Source: Tanytarsus gracilentus
Lineage: Eukaryota; Arthropoda; Insecta; Diptera; Chironomidae
Assembly: GCA_038502055.1 (NCBI GenBank)
Contig: JAXRKN010000032.1
Span: 992,001 to 1,056,000 of the forward strand
Direction of reading: 5' to 3'
DNA: 64,000 nucleotides
The notes under the pieces were generated by a model. That model was not told the origin of the DNA. It made no database searches and was given only the letters and a program-made list of their open reading frames with translations. The position numbers and the translations under genes were made by a program. Positions 12,701 to 26,200 of the stretch are shown here, piece by piece. The first letter of the stretch is position 1, and the number at the start of each line of letters is the position of its first letter.

Positions 12701-15700
12701 AAATTTTAATCCTTGTCAGAGTTACAAAGATTTTTCAAGATTTATAAGACGAGAATCATAAATAATCATCTCATCGGTGCTGACGAAAAAACCTTTTGCC
12801 ACCCTCTCGATAGTTTTCATCTATTTGCTATTCCAAAAAGCAGCAGAACATACTTTTCGTCACTCATTCGTATGGCCGAACTACGATGTTGAACTATTTT
12901 CGTTACACGAATAGGAGCAGCCCCAACAACGAACATATCCACCCACTAAAGAGTCATATATATATTTCTGTAGCTGTATATATAGTGAGAGCCGAAGAGC
13001 AGCAGCACCCACCTGTTGAGTACAATTTCTCAGGACATTGTGATGATATAACAACAAATCGTTTATTTTATTATGCTGAAAATGCTGAAAATAGATTTTT
13101 CTTTCCCTTTTTCCTTTACCCTCATTTTCTCCTCTTAAGGTTCATGTGTGAATGTTGATGATGATGAGGGGAGTGTGGGAGCTACGAAAACTAAAAAGGT
13201 TGGAGAGAAACTTTTCATCTTAACTTTTTTGACTCTGTAATTTTACGACTGCAGTTTTTTCGTGATTTAGTTTCTAGATTTTCTATAAAAAATTAGCGAA
13301 GCGCAAATCCTGCTATCTATTTTTTTGGATAAATCAGCACAAAACTAAATTTTACAGTAAAGACTGCATTGATTTTTTTACGTAATTCATAATCACGCCT
13401 TGATATTGTGGCTTGGCAATGCTTTTCGACATTTTACAATGGAAACGCAATAAAGTTAATGGAAGAAGAATTTTTTTGGCAATTGCACTTTACATCATCT
13501 TTGTGTGCACACACAAAAAAGTATCGAATAACAATGTAAAAGGGTCCCCTTGCTTGCATGCACGTCATGCATCAAAAGCTCAAAGACACAATAGAGTTGG
13601 CTTGTTCAACTTTTTAAATTAAAACTGACCAAAAAAAGTTGAACATTGCAAAAAAATAATAAAAGGGGAAAATTGTACATTTTAGAAGTTTTGAAATGAT
13701 TTTTAAGAGTCACTAGAATTAATGAAATTTTTTTACAAATCGCATACATCGCAATCAGCATTTGAATGTAAAAATTATTGCATTTGTGTGAGAAGCGTGA
13801 TATTTGCAATGTGAGATCTCAACCACAAAGAGCAGAGCCGAAAAAAATGTATGAAAAAGAGACAGGACAGTCAATGAAGTGTATGCGATGGGGGGGAAGA
13901 GAGCGACAAGAAGAGAAGTCAAATTTTTTTATTCTTAAAGCGGAGAGTAAAGTTAGACGAAAAGAAACTGCATGTAGAATGAACTTAATATATACAACAC
14001 ACTTTTTTGTGTGTTCTGTAAACTGCGATGTACTTTTTGTGAGTATGGCAGCTAACGATAAATATGTGTGGCATGATAAGGTCATTGCCCAGTAGATTCA
14101 AAAATTGCACATTTTAAAAAACAGCCAAGAGAGAGAGATCGCAGTAAATTTTTTTTGGCTGTTTCTCATGTTTCCTCTTTCTTCATTCTAAAAATATTAA
14201 GGTTCATTTCGATTACTCGTTTTTATTTTCTTGCTCATTCCTTCTTTTTTTTGTGGGATTTTTTAAAACGATTTAAAACTCTTCCATTCCTAAAAAACTC
14301 GAATAGAGAACTCACCAAGATGAGACGTTACAAAAATGCATATAAACGATGAGTGCATAAAAGATGAGAGGAAAAAACTCGTAATTCTGGCTTATGAGAT
14401 ATTAGAAAATTAGTTTTTTTCCATCCGCAGACTCTTTTCGCATATAATTCGAGGAGAGTGAAAAAATGCAATTCATACGGAGCACACAGTGTAGAGTCAT
14501 AAAAGAAGAAGATTTCGATGCACAAAAACTCAACTAAGGCAAACACATATTCTCGTTAAATTGGCTTTATTAAACAATTTTTAGTTCTATGCTTTGTTCA
14601 GTTCTTCTTTTGCTTCTTTAGATGAAGATTCATGAGAACTCACATTACATTTTCGTGAAACGGCACGAAGGGAATGGAAATTGGTTTGGGGTGAAGGAGA
14701 AAAATTTCTGTCTAAAAAATGGCAAACAAGTTTCAAGTTTTCTCGCGACCACATGAAATTTCAGTAAATAATCAATCAACATGAGAAATTCAATATTTAA
14801 AAGTTGCATTAATCATCTCGAAGAAGTTTCAATTGTATATAAAGTAACGAGCAATAAAATGTCTGGTTGAAAGGAGAAAATTTAGGCCACGCTTGAGTAC
14901 AATGACGGACGATTACAATCATATATTTTGCCTCGAGACTCGCTCACTCTCGTACTCTCTTGCAAATGAATTTCGGAGATTTTTTTGTTACTGTACAAAA
15001 CGAAAATTAAATAAGCAAAATGCATATATTGCGCTTATTTGCACAACTTTCACTCGTCGCCACCATACTTCCAACACCATGTAACGAAATACATGCGAAG
15101 AATGTGAATTTTTAAATTTGTCAAAATTATTTAATTTTTTTGAAAGTTTAACATTAGAAATTTAATATCATCATAAGGGTTGAAGATATTTTTTTGAAAT
15201 ACATCACAACCATATCAATTCCTACATCATGTTCGTGTGAGACAGAAATAAAGAAACTTTTCTCCCTTCAACGGAACTTTCACTTTGAAACGCATCACAT
15301 TTTTTTGTCGGAGACGTGACTCCGTTTTTTTTCTATGTAGTACATAAGAGAGCCACAAAAGAAGCGAGAAATTTATGATAATTCATCTGTGATAAGGGAG
15401 AGAATTTTTCCTTCTTAGACTTGCACACACAAAAAAATGAGAAGAGTCAACAAGAACCGTATGAATAAAATTTCCTCACCATGTACATATCGTCAGAAGA
15501 ACGATTGAGCCATGCTTTCTTACTTCTTTGCCGCATATGTACAATAATTTCATCCACTTGTTGAACTTTCCCTCCCTTTTACATAAACTCGAGCATGAGA
15601 ATTTTTCTCCTGCTGCAAAAAAATCTCTTCCTTTACCGTCATACGAGGCCAAATGTCAGTCGCTTCATATTGCACATTTTTATTTTTTCTCTCTCACACA

Positions 15701-18700
15701 GAAATTCCCATTCATTTTCTTCTGCTTTTCCCAATGCGTGTTACGGATAGCGGCAGCGGAACATGAATGAAAACATAAATAAAAATCATTTTTAAGCGAT
15801 GAAAACTGCGGTGAAGGATATCATCGCTACTCCACTATGAAGTGAAAATAAATGGTGCAATGTGAAAAACTCTCAAATAGTTGATGGTTAAAAGTGGCAT
15901 CATGAATTTGAAATTCTATCGAGAGTCGCGCACTTGACAACGTGTTTGAGCTCTCTATTGAACAATTGAGGAAAAAACTTTAAGCCTTTTTTCGCATACA
16001 TTGAAAACTTAATTTTTTAAAAATTAAACCTTAAATTTGTAATTCAATAATTTTTTTAAAGTGTCCCTCACACATGACATCGCAAACAAACCTCGATGAC
16101 ATCAACAAGAAACCAAATAACAATTTTTTTATGCACGCTTATTGAGCTGTATGATTAGTGGCAGTAGAGATTTTCCTCACTTGGTGTTTTTTCAAATATT
16201 CAATGTGAGTAATAGAGTGCGACAAGTGCCATAGACACAAAAAATATGATTTTTAGAATGCAAACGAAATTCAGTGCTGTCAATTTTTTTGCCGTTTTAT
16301 GCTCACGGTCATTTCGCGTTTTTTGAGGGAAATAAAAAATATTTGCACACGAATTTGTTTTCACTCTATTCATGTGTCTCATACGGTCACCTCACAATTG
16401 CCTCTCGCTCTCGTCGTGCATTCTTTTTGGTGGACTGTCGAAAACGGCACTTTCTGTATGTGCCTCAGTTTCACAATTAATAGAGATAGAGAGAAATAAA
16501 AATTGCTACGAATTTATTTTTTTTGTGTGCCTTCTACATGCAGGCGACAAATTGCTAAATAGAGATTAAAATGAATCGTTTATGCGGCTACTGCTACATG
16601 GCACTAGGGGATGTGTATTGCGAGAAAAATGAATAAATAAAAGAACAAATTAGAAGTCAATTTTCTGAGTGCCACGCATTTTTTTCTCACTGCGAACTTT
16701 TTTTCGGTTTAAATAAAATTTTATGAAATAAAAGAAAAATTTACTTACGATTATTTTCAGTTTTTATACGATAAATTTTATTTTTATATTTTTTTGCACT
16801 TGCACTGCACTAATTTTTTTACTGTTATTTTTATTGGCCTCTTAATTTCATTTTTCAGTTCCTCAAAATATTTTATTTTAGTTTTTAGCACCTCTTAAAA
16901 AATATTTTTTAACTTAAATTCACTTTTTTTGCTCAAAATAATTCTCTTCTCGCCGAGGACTAATTTTATTTTACAACTTTATTATGTTATGCATTAAGAA
17001 CGACTATTTCAATCCGTCCAGATGAACACACGACTGACTCAAAAGCTCTCTTCTTTTGGTCTAAAACACTATCAAATTATTGCCTGCTTTTTTCGGCAAT
17101 ATATTTTGTGTGATGGTTGATTTTCATGGCGAAGAGCAGAATGAGGAGCAGAAAAAAATGTTTTCAATTTTTTTCACTGGCTGATGCAGACTGCAGCCCG
17201 CGTATAATGCAATTCATTTTTCGTTTATTTTTAATATGTTTTTTCACATATTATTATTGCCATGCTCTTGATATTATTATTTCTTCATGGGCGAATTTTT
17301 ATTGTACTTTTTTTGGAACTATACTTATGTATGTGGATGCAATGTAGAAAAAATTGCACACACAAATACATGCGAAAGCGACACATGAAGATACACACAT
17401 TTTTTTTGGATACAGCGAGAGAGAGAAAAAAGAAAATTGTTGTGGATAATTTTTATTTTTCGGCCCCTCTTTCTCTCGCTCTTGCACTCACTTACTCGCT
17501 TGTGTATTTTGGCATATCCTAAATATACGCTGCAACACTACACTTTACCAAATGCGAAGTGGAGTTGTGGTGCATAGAAGTAAATTAAGCACTTCTTCTT
17601 CTTAATTGTCAAAATCAGCGTGCAACACAACCAAAAAGAATCGCTAGCAGTCTTCTGTCTCTTTTCTTCGCTTGAACTTTTTTTTGCAAAATTTTCGCGT
17701 CACATTTTTTTTTAATTTTTCCGCTTGTTGTCGTGGCATTTTGGAAATTTCGCGTTGATGATGAAAAAAAACGAGAGGTTTAATCATTAAAAAATGCTAA
17801 AATTGGCATCAATATATTGAGAAAAAAAATATAAATGTACATAAGCGTATGTAGAACTTTTTTTTAACTACACAACAACATGCATTTTTTTGCACCAACT
17901 CTTTCATATTTTTTTCGCAATTTTTATTTTCGTCGTCGTGCGTTTTACGATATAAAAATTCGAGAATCGTTCTTTGGAGTGTGTAAATTATCAAAAAGAG
18001 AACGCGACACATACAGAGATAGTCAAGCATTTGGATTTTTATATATTTCGGTGCTGATTTTCATTATAAATTAATCTACAAAAAATTATCTCATTCTCGT
18101 CACATGTATTGCGTTTTTCTTCATCTACATTTGCATATGTATGACCCAGAATTGCGTCGTGAACTTTTCTTGATCTCTCGCTGCGATATGCAACAAGTTC
18201 AGTTTTAACGACGTCGCTAGAATTTTTTTTGACAAAATCTGTATCCCATTTGAAGAGGGAGAGAGGGAATAATTTTTGTTCCCACTACTAATGCAATTAA
18301 ATTTTGCAACGAAAATAAAAAAATTGCTGTTAGTTGTGTTCGCATGTGTTAGAACTCACAGAATAATGTCAAATACAAATAGAAGTGCATTTTATTTTTG
18401 TATATGGTTACCCCCGAAAAAAAGTAGAGAGATACACCAAAAAAAGAGTTAACCATTATTTTTAAATTACATTACATTTCATAATTTATGCCTCTCCTCT
18501 TCAGAATGCATTGGTGTGCATAGCTGCAAATGCCTATGCATTGATGAAAAAATGCACACACACATGCAGATTTTTTTTTCGGGGGACCAAGGCATCGGCC
18601 TAAGCCAATATATATTTAGTTTATTTTGGCTATACATTGCCATTACAGCTTTTTATCTCTCTCATTTCAACATGTTATGTTAATGCATCGTTCGCCGTTG

Positions 18701-19269
18701 CATTGATCTTTGTGCACTTTTTTCACTCTTTTCATTCGTTCGCAATTTTTATACACCACGAACAACTTTTTTCTTCATTATTATCATTATTGGTTTGGCT
18801 CATAATAAACATCGGCTGCAGCATTACTAGCTACTTTTTCGTATATAGATGAAAAATTTCATGTTACTTAAGATTATCCTTTAATTATTTTTTTAATCAT
18901 GATGATGAGCAGGAAAGAAAAATACAAACCTTAAAATTTTCTTACACGTTTTTTATCGAAAGGTGCACTTCAAAAAAAATTCGCTGCTTATCTTATCCCA
19001 CGCCTTTTCGCCAAAAAAGCATGGAGACAATAAAAAATTAAGAATGCAACTCGAAATGTAAGTTAGAAAAAGAATTGTCTGTGAAGAATACAAAATCGAA
19101 AAGGACAATAAATGAAAATAAAGCCATAAAAATATTTGCATCGTAAAAACTTGCTCTGGAAGTAAGAAAGGGAAGAAAATTAAAATTTTATCTAAGAGCT
19201 AAATTTTATGAAAATAAAAATTTAAATTTCTTAATGAATAAATTTGAAAAAATAAAAATACATTTTATA
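9778..19269. other. Non-coding AT-rich tract, no gene supported
   Basis: No frame shows a recognisable domain, and the longest (around 12117-12446 and 13778-14095) look like chance frames in AT-rich DNA. Noticeable small features are a hairpin at 13996-14015 (AACACAC / GTGTGTT around a T6 loop), repeated occurrences of GCACACACAAAAAA (13507, 15423) and many TTTTTCGC-type words. No RNA gene or mobile-element end was identified. Confidence 0.6.
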
Positions 19270-19399
19270 CCCTTGTAGACAGAAAAGGAAAAATGTAGGA
19301 CTTTACTGGAATTTTGGTGGAACTTGACGGAAAAATTCGTCGGAAAAAGGGGAAAATGGTACAATTCTTCCATAAAATTTCCATCGGAAATGAAAAAAC

Positions 19400-19419
19400 G
19401 TACGTAAATATTTACGTAC
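19400..19419. repeat. 20-nt perfect palindrome inside the foldback element
   Basis: GTACGTAAATATTTACGTAC is its own reverse complement. It lies in the left arm of the element and breaks the surrounding GGAAT-type repeat pattern. It may be a remnant of local inversion or a binding site. Confidence 0.7.
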
Positions 19420-19800
19420 ATGGGAATTTTAATGGAAAAAAACGGAATTCGATGGAATCCATAAGAATTTCGATGGATCCATTGGAAATCCGATGGATTC
19501 CATAAAAAATCCGATGGAATCCATTGGAAATCCCATGGAATCCATCGGAAATTTGATAGATTCCGTCGGAAATTCGCTTGTTATCGAATGAAATATAGCT
19601 AAAAAATAAATTTTGGTGGGTGGGTGTGGTTGTTTAATTCTTACCGGGTTTTGTTGGAAGTAGCAAAAAAAAAAATGGTAAAAGTTAAATAAATAATGGA
19701 AGAATTAAAATTTATAAATAAAAAGAATTATATTCGTTATAATTTATAATAATCCGTAAATCCCAAGGAAGAGGAATTTATAAATTCCTTAAATCCATTT

Positions 19801-19972
19801 TCTAACGGACATACGAATTTTGATGGAAAATAAATTCCGTTAAAATTCCACAACTTTTCTTAACGGAACTTGACGGAATTTTGATGGAAAACAATTCCGT
19901 TAAAATTCCACAACTTTTCCTAAACGGAACATGACGGAATTTTGATGGAATATTTTTTTCCGATAAAATTCC
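19801..19972. repeat. About 60-bp tandem repeat, three copies
   Basis: Successive units start near 19801, 19861 and 19921. They share TAACGGAAC, GACGGAATTTTGATGGAA and TTCCGTTAAAATTCC. The array belongs to the interior of the 19270-20267 element and shows that its body grew by local tandem duplication. Confidence 0.75.
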
Positions 19973-20267
19973 TAAAGATTTCCATAAGAAATTTGGTGGA
20001 AAAGAAATGGAAAAAATTTCCTATACTTTTCCAATGGAATTCCAAAATTTTCCTTAAAAAATCCAATGGAATTTTGAAGGATTTTTTTTCCATCAAATTC
20101 CGTCAAATTTCCGGTAAAGTGGTCGCAGAAATTCCATTGAAATTCCGTCAAGTTCCATTAAATTCCTTCAAATTTCCGTCAAGTTATTTTTTTCCATGCA
20201 AGTTCCGAAAGATTCCATGCAAGTTCCATCAAAATTCCTTTATTTTTCCTTTTCTGTGCCACAAGGG

Positions 20268-23200
20268 TATTGTCTCATAAATTATTAGGTAAGAGTAATA
20301 CTTTTTTTGATTGTACTTTTTAATATAAATTAAAAACAAAAATTTTAATTTATGCTTATAATTATTTGCAACGATGATAATAAATATAACCTCACATGTT
20401 CACCATATAGAGGCTATTCTGTTATATTCATCAGAAGATGCAAAAAATCGCATATGCACCGAGCAGAATAATTGAACATCGAATACAGAGTTAATTTTTT
20501 TTTGCGCTACGCATTCAACTAACATTTAATCAGTTTTTGGCTCTCATTTTTTTTAAATAGCAGTTGAATAAAAAAAATGCATCGCGTCCGAAAAAAAATA
20601 CTTTTTTTGCTGCAATTTTTTTATGAAACTCCACCTTTTTATTTATTATTATTATTCATCCTGATGTGTGAAAAAAATGCATTTTTTAATATCATCATTT
20701 TTTACATAATTTTCACTCTAACCTATCCCCGCAACGAGCTGGTATTGGTGAATTCGGAAATTGTGATTTTTTCCACTATCGCTGGTCGTTCTCATTTTTT
20801 TCGAATACAAATATTTTTTTAACTTGTCATCTGGTAAACATTCCAAACGCTCAATTATGGTTTCGAAACCAATTAAAGTATTTTTACATAAACTTTTTCA
20901 ATCTTTCAAGATGACCACGTGAAAAAATGTCACACATGTCAAACATCAAATAAAATAATTCACCTAAACGGCTTTGAATGGGTTTGCACACACAAAAAAG
21001 TGAGCAGAATCAATTCAATATCCATGCCTGAAGATACACTATATCAACCGACATATGCTATGAACATAAAAAAATATGTTGCACACACAAAAAAGAAGCA
21101 AACAGAGCGGATGACACCTCAATTAAAAGTTGGGTTGTTGTTGCTGCATGCCAGCTAGTGTTCTCTACAGTAAAAGTGCTAAAAGCTTCTTACACTTTAT
21201 TTTCATTTTATGGTGCGCAAATATTCAATAATCGCCCTGTCGATTGCCGTTCTGAATGTGCGAAAGAGTTGGCAGCAATAAAAAACTGCACTCTACCAGA
21301 GTTGAATACTTTTTATTAAATGAATGAGGCACGAGTGAGTGAATGAATGAGAAAAAGCCCTTCAAATGTGAACGCAAAAGGGGAGTAGAAACTAAATTGC
21401 CTGTTGCTGCAGCATATATAGTTTGCACAGAGGTTTTTTTTGTGCGATAGACATTTAGCATCAGGACTTTCGTGCATTCTCTTTTTGATTGAAAACAAAT
21501 TCTCCATGCACACGACATATCCTCATATCGTGTGTAGATGGAACTTTTTTATTTTCATCCTCGACGAGCTATACTCGAGAGAATGAGCGAGCAAATGTGT
21601 GGCAAAAAAAAATCCAAAAGCCACAGAGTGAACAATGAGTAAAGAGTGTTGATGGATTTGATACCAGCAGAGAGCACTTCTGACGATAGAAATTTTGTTT
21701 GCTTTACCGATGCAAACGTTGATCGTTGTTGAGGTTCAAAAATATTTTTACTAATTGATTAAATCAAATTTTACTTTGCTTCAAAGATTTCTTAAGTAGC
21801 CTCGAGTCATTTTGTGTCAGCAAAGAATAAAAAAAATCGTTCTAGAACTTATGAGGAAAGAAATTTAAAAAGTCAAACCACCAGATGTGAATGGACGATG
21901 TGAACATGTGTCCGATATGCATAAACACTCACTCCCTCATTCTTTGTATCATTATTTTTCAATAAAAAGGAATCAGAGAGCCGCGAAACAATTCACATCA
22001 CAGAAATAAAATCTCTGGTCATGAGAGAGAGCAGAGAAAAGAGTGAATTTATGCTATGGCGTGAAAGGTTTTTTTTCTCGGCTTTTTGTGTTCATCGCAA
22101 TGCTCTTTTTTCACGGGAAATTAAATTGAAATAAAAGAGTGTAGGCCCTTCAAGCTATATAGAAAATTCCACAAACAATTTTTATTTACGAAATGTGCAA
22201 CACTCTGCTGGGATGATGAACTCGAAGTGCATACAACAACATATCGATGCATCGTGCACACAATTGTTGTAAAATGCCTAAAATACAGTTATTTTAAACC
22301 CATAATATGCCAGCCTAAAAAACAAATTTATGCTTTGATTGTTTGATGCCAACACACAGCCCTTTTTCGATTCTTTTTGCGGTTCTGGACTGTTGCATCT
22401 TTCGTTCCATTCGTTCTCTCTCTCTCTCTAGAGAGTTCATACACATTTTTTATAGGAATAAGACATGCGATGCCTTAAAGAAAGTGCAGCAAAAAGAAAG
22501 CATGCAAACTTTTCTTATGGTTGCAGCTTGAGAACAATCTAAGAGGCGAAGTTAAGAAGTTCATTGACCGATCGAGTCGAGTGAAATTGCATGTGAAGGA
22601 GGCGAGTGAAGAGGAAGAGAAGAGCAAAATAAATCATTTGACTTGAGTCTCGATGCATATGTGCGCTCATCTTGAAATCAATCTCTTCCTTCAAAGTCAA
22701 AAATATTTACCGTTAAATTCAACCTTTGAAGGTTAAAACTTCTCGCAAATGGTGTTTAAAAAGTTCAACTCCTTTTCGATGCACATTTTCCAAAACGTTC
22801 AGCATCGTGAAACCTCATAAGAGAAGTCCAGCTGACGTCGCATAAAAATTAAGTCGAAATTATTGCATTGCATGTTGGACAGAAGTGAAAGAAATTATGA
22901 AACCTTTGCGGTCATTAGTCTCTGCGCTCTCTAAAATTGGCTGTCTTTTTTTTTCTACAAGCAAAGCAGCATTTTTGCAGCTGCCGAAAACAAACGAGAA
23001 GCCTGTTATTTAAGAAGAAAAAACTTGTCTTAAGCGAAAGCTCCGTCGATGATGAAAAGCAAAATAAATCCTTAAAAATTTTTTCTACGCGTTTCTGAAA
23101 TATTTTTTTATTACATATTTTATTAAATTTTTAAAAGCTTTATTTGAGCTTTTTAAAAGCATAGAAATTTCTAATGACAGCAATTAGCAAAATTAAATGT

Positions 23201-26200
23201 TTCCATAACCACTGGCAAAAGTGCTTCAACTATTTCCTCATTCACTCGCAATTGTACAATGACTTCTGTTTTCATTTTCATTCATTGCATCGCATTCCAA
23301 CAGTGCAGTGTGTTTCTATGAATAAAGTCTCGTCGAGTGCTTTTCTAGTTCAAGTTTAACTTCGTACATTCAACTCTTACGTCTAGTCTATTTATTATTA
23401 ATAGATGCACATATGTGCACTTTTATACATGCACACAACCTGCACTTGAATAGTTTATAAACAAATCTCTCGCTTGCATCGCACAAATACATCGCGAGAA
23501 TTAATAATCTTCGATAATGTTGCACAGAATTTTCTATACCAACTTGCATTACATTGCAATTGCAGCGACAGTGCAATAACATTTCTTTCGTCTTTCATTT
23601 TACATATCCTATATTTTTCTATGTATTCATACAATATTTTCCTACTTGCACGCTACACTCTCTAGACGATTGTAGAAAATACATTGACTCTTTAGATGCA
23701 TACAGCAAAATGTGTGGATTATTTTCTTCAAAGCAAACGCTTGTCTAGCTGTTTAGTTTAGTTTCACTTCGACTCGGAACCGTGTAGCATCTAAAAGAAA
23801 ACTAGCAAGAAAAAGACTTGTGAAATTTTAGTGGATAAAAAATTTATTATAAAAAAATAATTTAGAAATAAGACAAAAAATTATAAGTCCAAAAAAATTA
23901 CTTTTAATCTTGAAGTTTTAAAAAATCAAGTCAGTGATTTTTGTGATAAAAAAATAAATAAGGTTCTGCAAATGTCAACAGTTTAAAGTCATTGAGCCAG
24001 ACAGACCATGCATGCATATAATCAGCACCTTATAAATCCCTTGACCTTCATTTTATGCGGAAGTATTTTGCTTGGGTGAAGAGGCGAGAGAGAGAGAAAT
24101 GTTTATATATATTAAAGAGTATTTGTGAATGAATCGAGGGCAATGGGACATCGTCTTCGTTGTATTCGTTTCCTTGCTAGACAACACAACGCGTCCTTGC
24201 CATATACTCACATTTCAACAGTTGAGCAAAAAACGTATCACCAATTGCCCCTTATATACATCGTGTCTCAGTCATACCGAGAGGAGCAAGCAAGTGAGTG
24301 AGAGAGAGAGCATGGAGACATAGGCAAGCGGAGCACATTAAAATATACATTATTTTGTATATTCCTTGTTGCCGCATTTTCTCACTTTTCCTTTTCCTTT
24401 CTTCCACTCTCGTCCTCACCCCTCAGAAAATTATTTTCTTTTCGCATCTCTCGCACCAGCAAAATGCGAAATACGAGAAAAATTGGTGAGATATGGAGTG
24501 AGATGGTGAGTTGCTGTGAGGAGAGGGAGGGAAGAAAAATTTGTGTGGTACGAAAGAGAATTATGTACATAAACACTGTTCTTGATCCTTAAAAGGTTGT
24601 GGGAGGTCAAGGCAAGAGACCAATATGCCATATACACATTGTTGAATGTGCCGGCATTTTTCTTTAACCTTCCTCCTTATTTTGCCGCCGCCGCCGTCAC
24701 ATGTGTGTCACAGAGCATGTGAAAATGTTTTCATCAACCCGGACAATGCTTGTTGAATTTCCAATGCACCGTCGGAATTTTTCTTTCTTTTCGCTCATGC
24801 AAATCGTTACATGGATTTCTAAATCAGTTTGACTTACTAAAGCAACCTTGAGGACACGAATGAGAGCAATCTGATGTACTTAAAAGAAAAGCGAAAAGCA
24901 CTCAGTCAACATTTTAAGCTTCTTCCATCTTGTAACAGCTGCCTAACTTCCATTTCTCTGCCGAAATTCTCGAAGGACGAATGTTGTTTCTCTGTAAAAA
25001 TTTATATACGTACTTTCGGCATTAAGAAGAATAAATCGTATGTTTTTCATCATTTTTTTGTGACACTGAATTTGCTGATTCTTTTTCATTTCTCAAGATT
25101 TGGAGCTCAGTGAGTGTATATGAGAAAACCGTCATCGGTTAAAAAGGAGAAAAGTGAAAGTTGAGATGTACATTATGTACGTTTACAATTGCTCTGATAT
25201 CGAGGAAAAAAAGAAGAGAAGAAAAACTCCCTCGTACAAGATGTTTGTGTTGGGATTTGTGCGCGTTCTCAAAACACATATTCGTACGACTTTTATGTAC
25301 ACATAAGAGAAGATAAACAGCAATGCAAAGTTAAAATATATCTTCTTACCCTCACCGCTTATATTTCTTACTGAGAATAAGGGTGGCGAAAAAGAAGAAG
25401 GCTATGTACATGCTTAATGCACCTTCTGTGACACTCATGAGACATTTTTGTGGTGCAATAAAATAATCTGAAACCGTGTCAACTAAAGTCTGACTAAAAA
25501 ATGGATTTTTTTCAAGTGAAAATTTAAAAAATTCTAGAGTTTAAATATTTCCTATAAAAAATTCTTCATAAAATTAACTATCTCAAAAATACTTTTATAT
25601 TCTACGAAGATCATTCAGAATGTCTTAAATTTTTTAAAATTCTCCTATTGATTGTCCAATATTTGCAAAAACTTTTTTCCCTTGTCGCTCTCAGATGTTG
25701 ATATAAAACGGTCAATCTTTACTTTTCCCTTAGTAATAATATTGAACTTTGTTTCTACTTTTAAAACAGTCCCACACATTACACACGATAACATGTATCG
25801 AATTTGAGAAAAAATGTATTGGCCAACATAAAAATTTAGTCCTTCTTAAAAATTCTTTTTTTTTGAAATGAACTACAAGCCAACCTTTTAGTATTGTAGC
25901 AACTTTCACAAGTTATCAAAAAAGGAAGAAAAAAATGTTCGTACGTCAATTTGTACGTCAGTTCGTCGTTTATTTCATTTAGCTTAACATATTGAAATTC
26001 TTCAATTTACTAAATTAGGGATTGAAATGAAGGAAAGGGAAATTTATTCTAATTACCAAAATGACCATTGTGTGATGAAATTTAACTTAGGGGTGTGAGC
26101 ATGTGTGTGTGTGTAAAGTGAGACCCTTTTCTCTCCTCATGAACCACAAATTTTTGGCTTAAACATTTTGTTTTCGTCAGGTCGGAATGGAGTTGAAAGT

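Larger units (their letters stand above)
19270..20267. mobile_element. Foldback-type non-autonomous inverted-repeat element (998 nt), TIR CCCTTGTAG
   Basis: The left end reads CCCTTGTAGACAGAAAAGGA and the complement of the right end reads CCCTTGTGGCACAGAAAAGG. They match over about 25 nt with one small indel, and similarity continues inward (GGAATTTTGRTGGAACTTG). Both flanks carry TA at the boundary, which fits a TA target duplication. The left half is packed with TGGAAT/GATGGA words and the right half with their complements (TTCCAT/ATTCCGTC), so the two arms could fold back. The centre, about 19570-19800, is unique. Three 60-bp direct repeats lie at about 19801-19972. There is no transposase ORF; the open frame at 19942-20280 is just repeat sequence. 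An autonomous partner would have to supply the transposase. Confidence 0.8.

Noticed and set aside
13778..14095. Overlapping frames of 105 and 88 codons on opposite strands
   Set aside because: Both appear by chance in a stretch with few stops; neither has a recognisable domain.
19942..20280. 112-codon open frame
   Set aside because: It lies in the right arm of the foldback element and simply translates ATTCC-type repeats and the inverted end.
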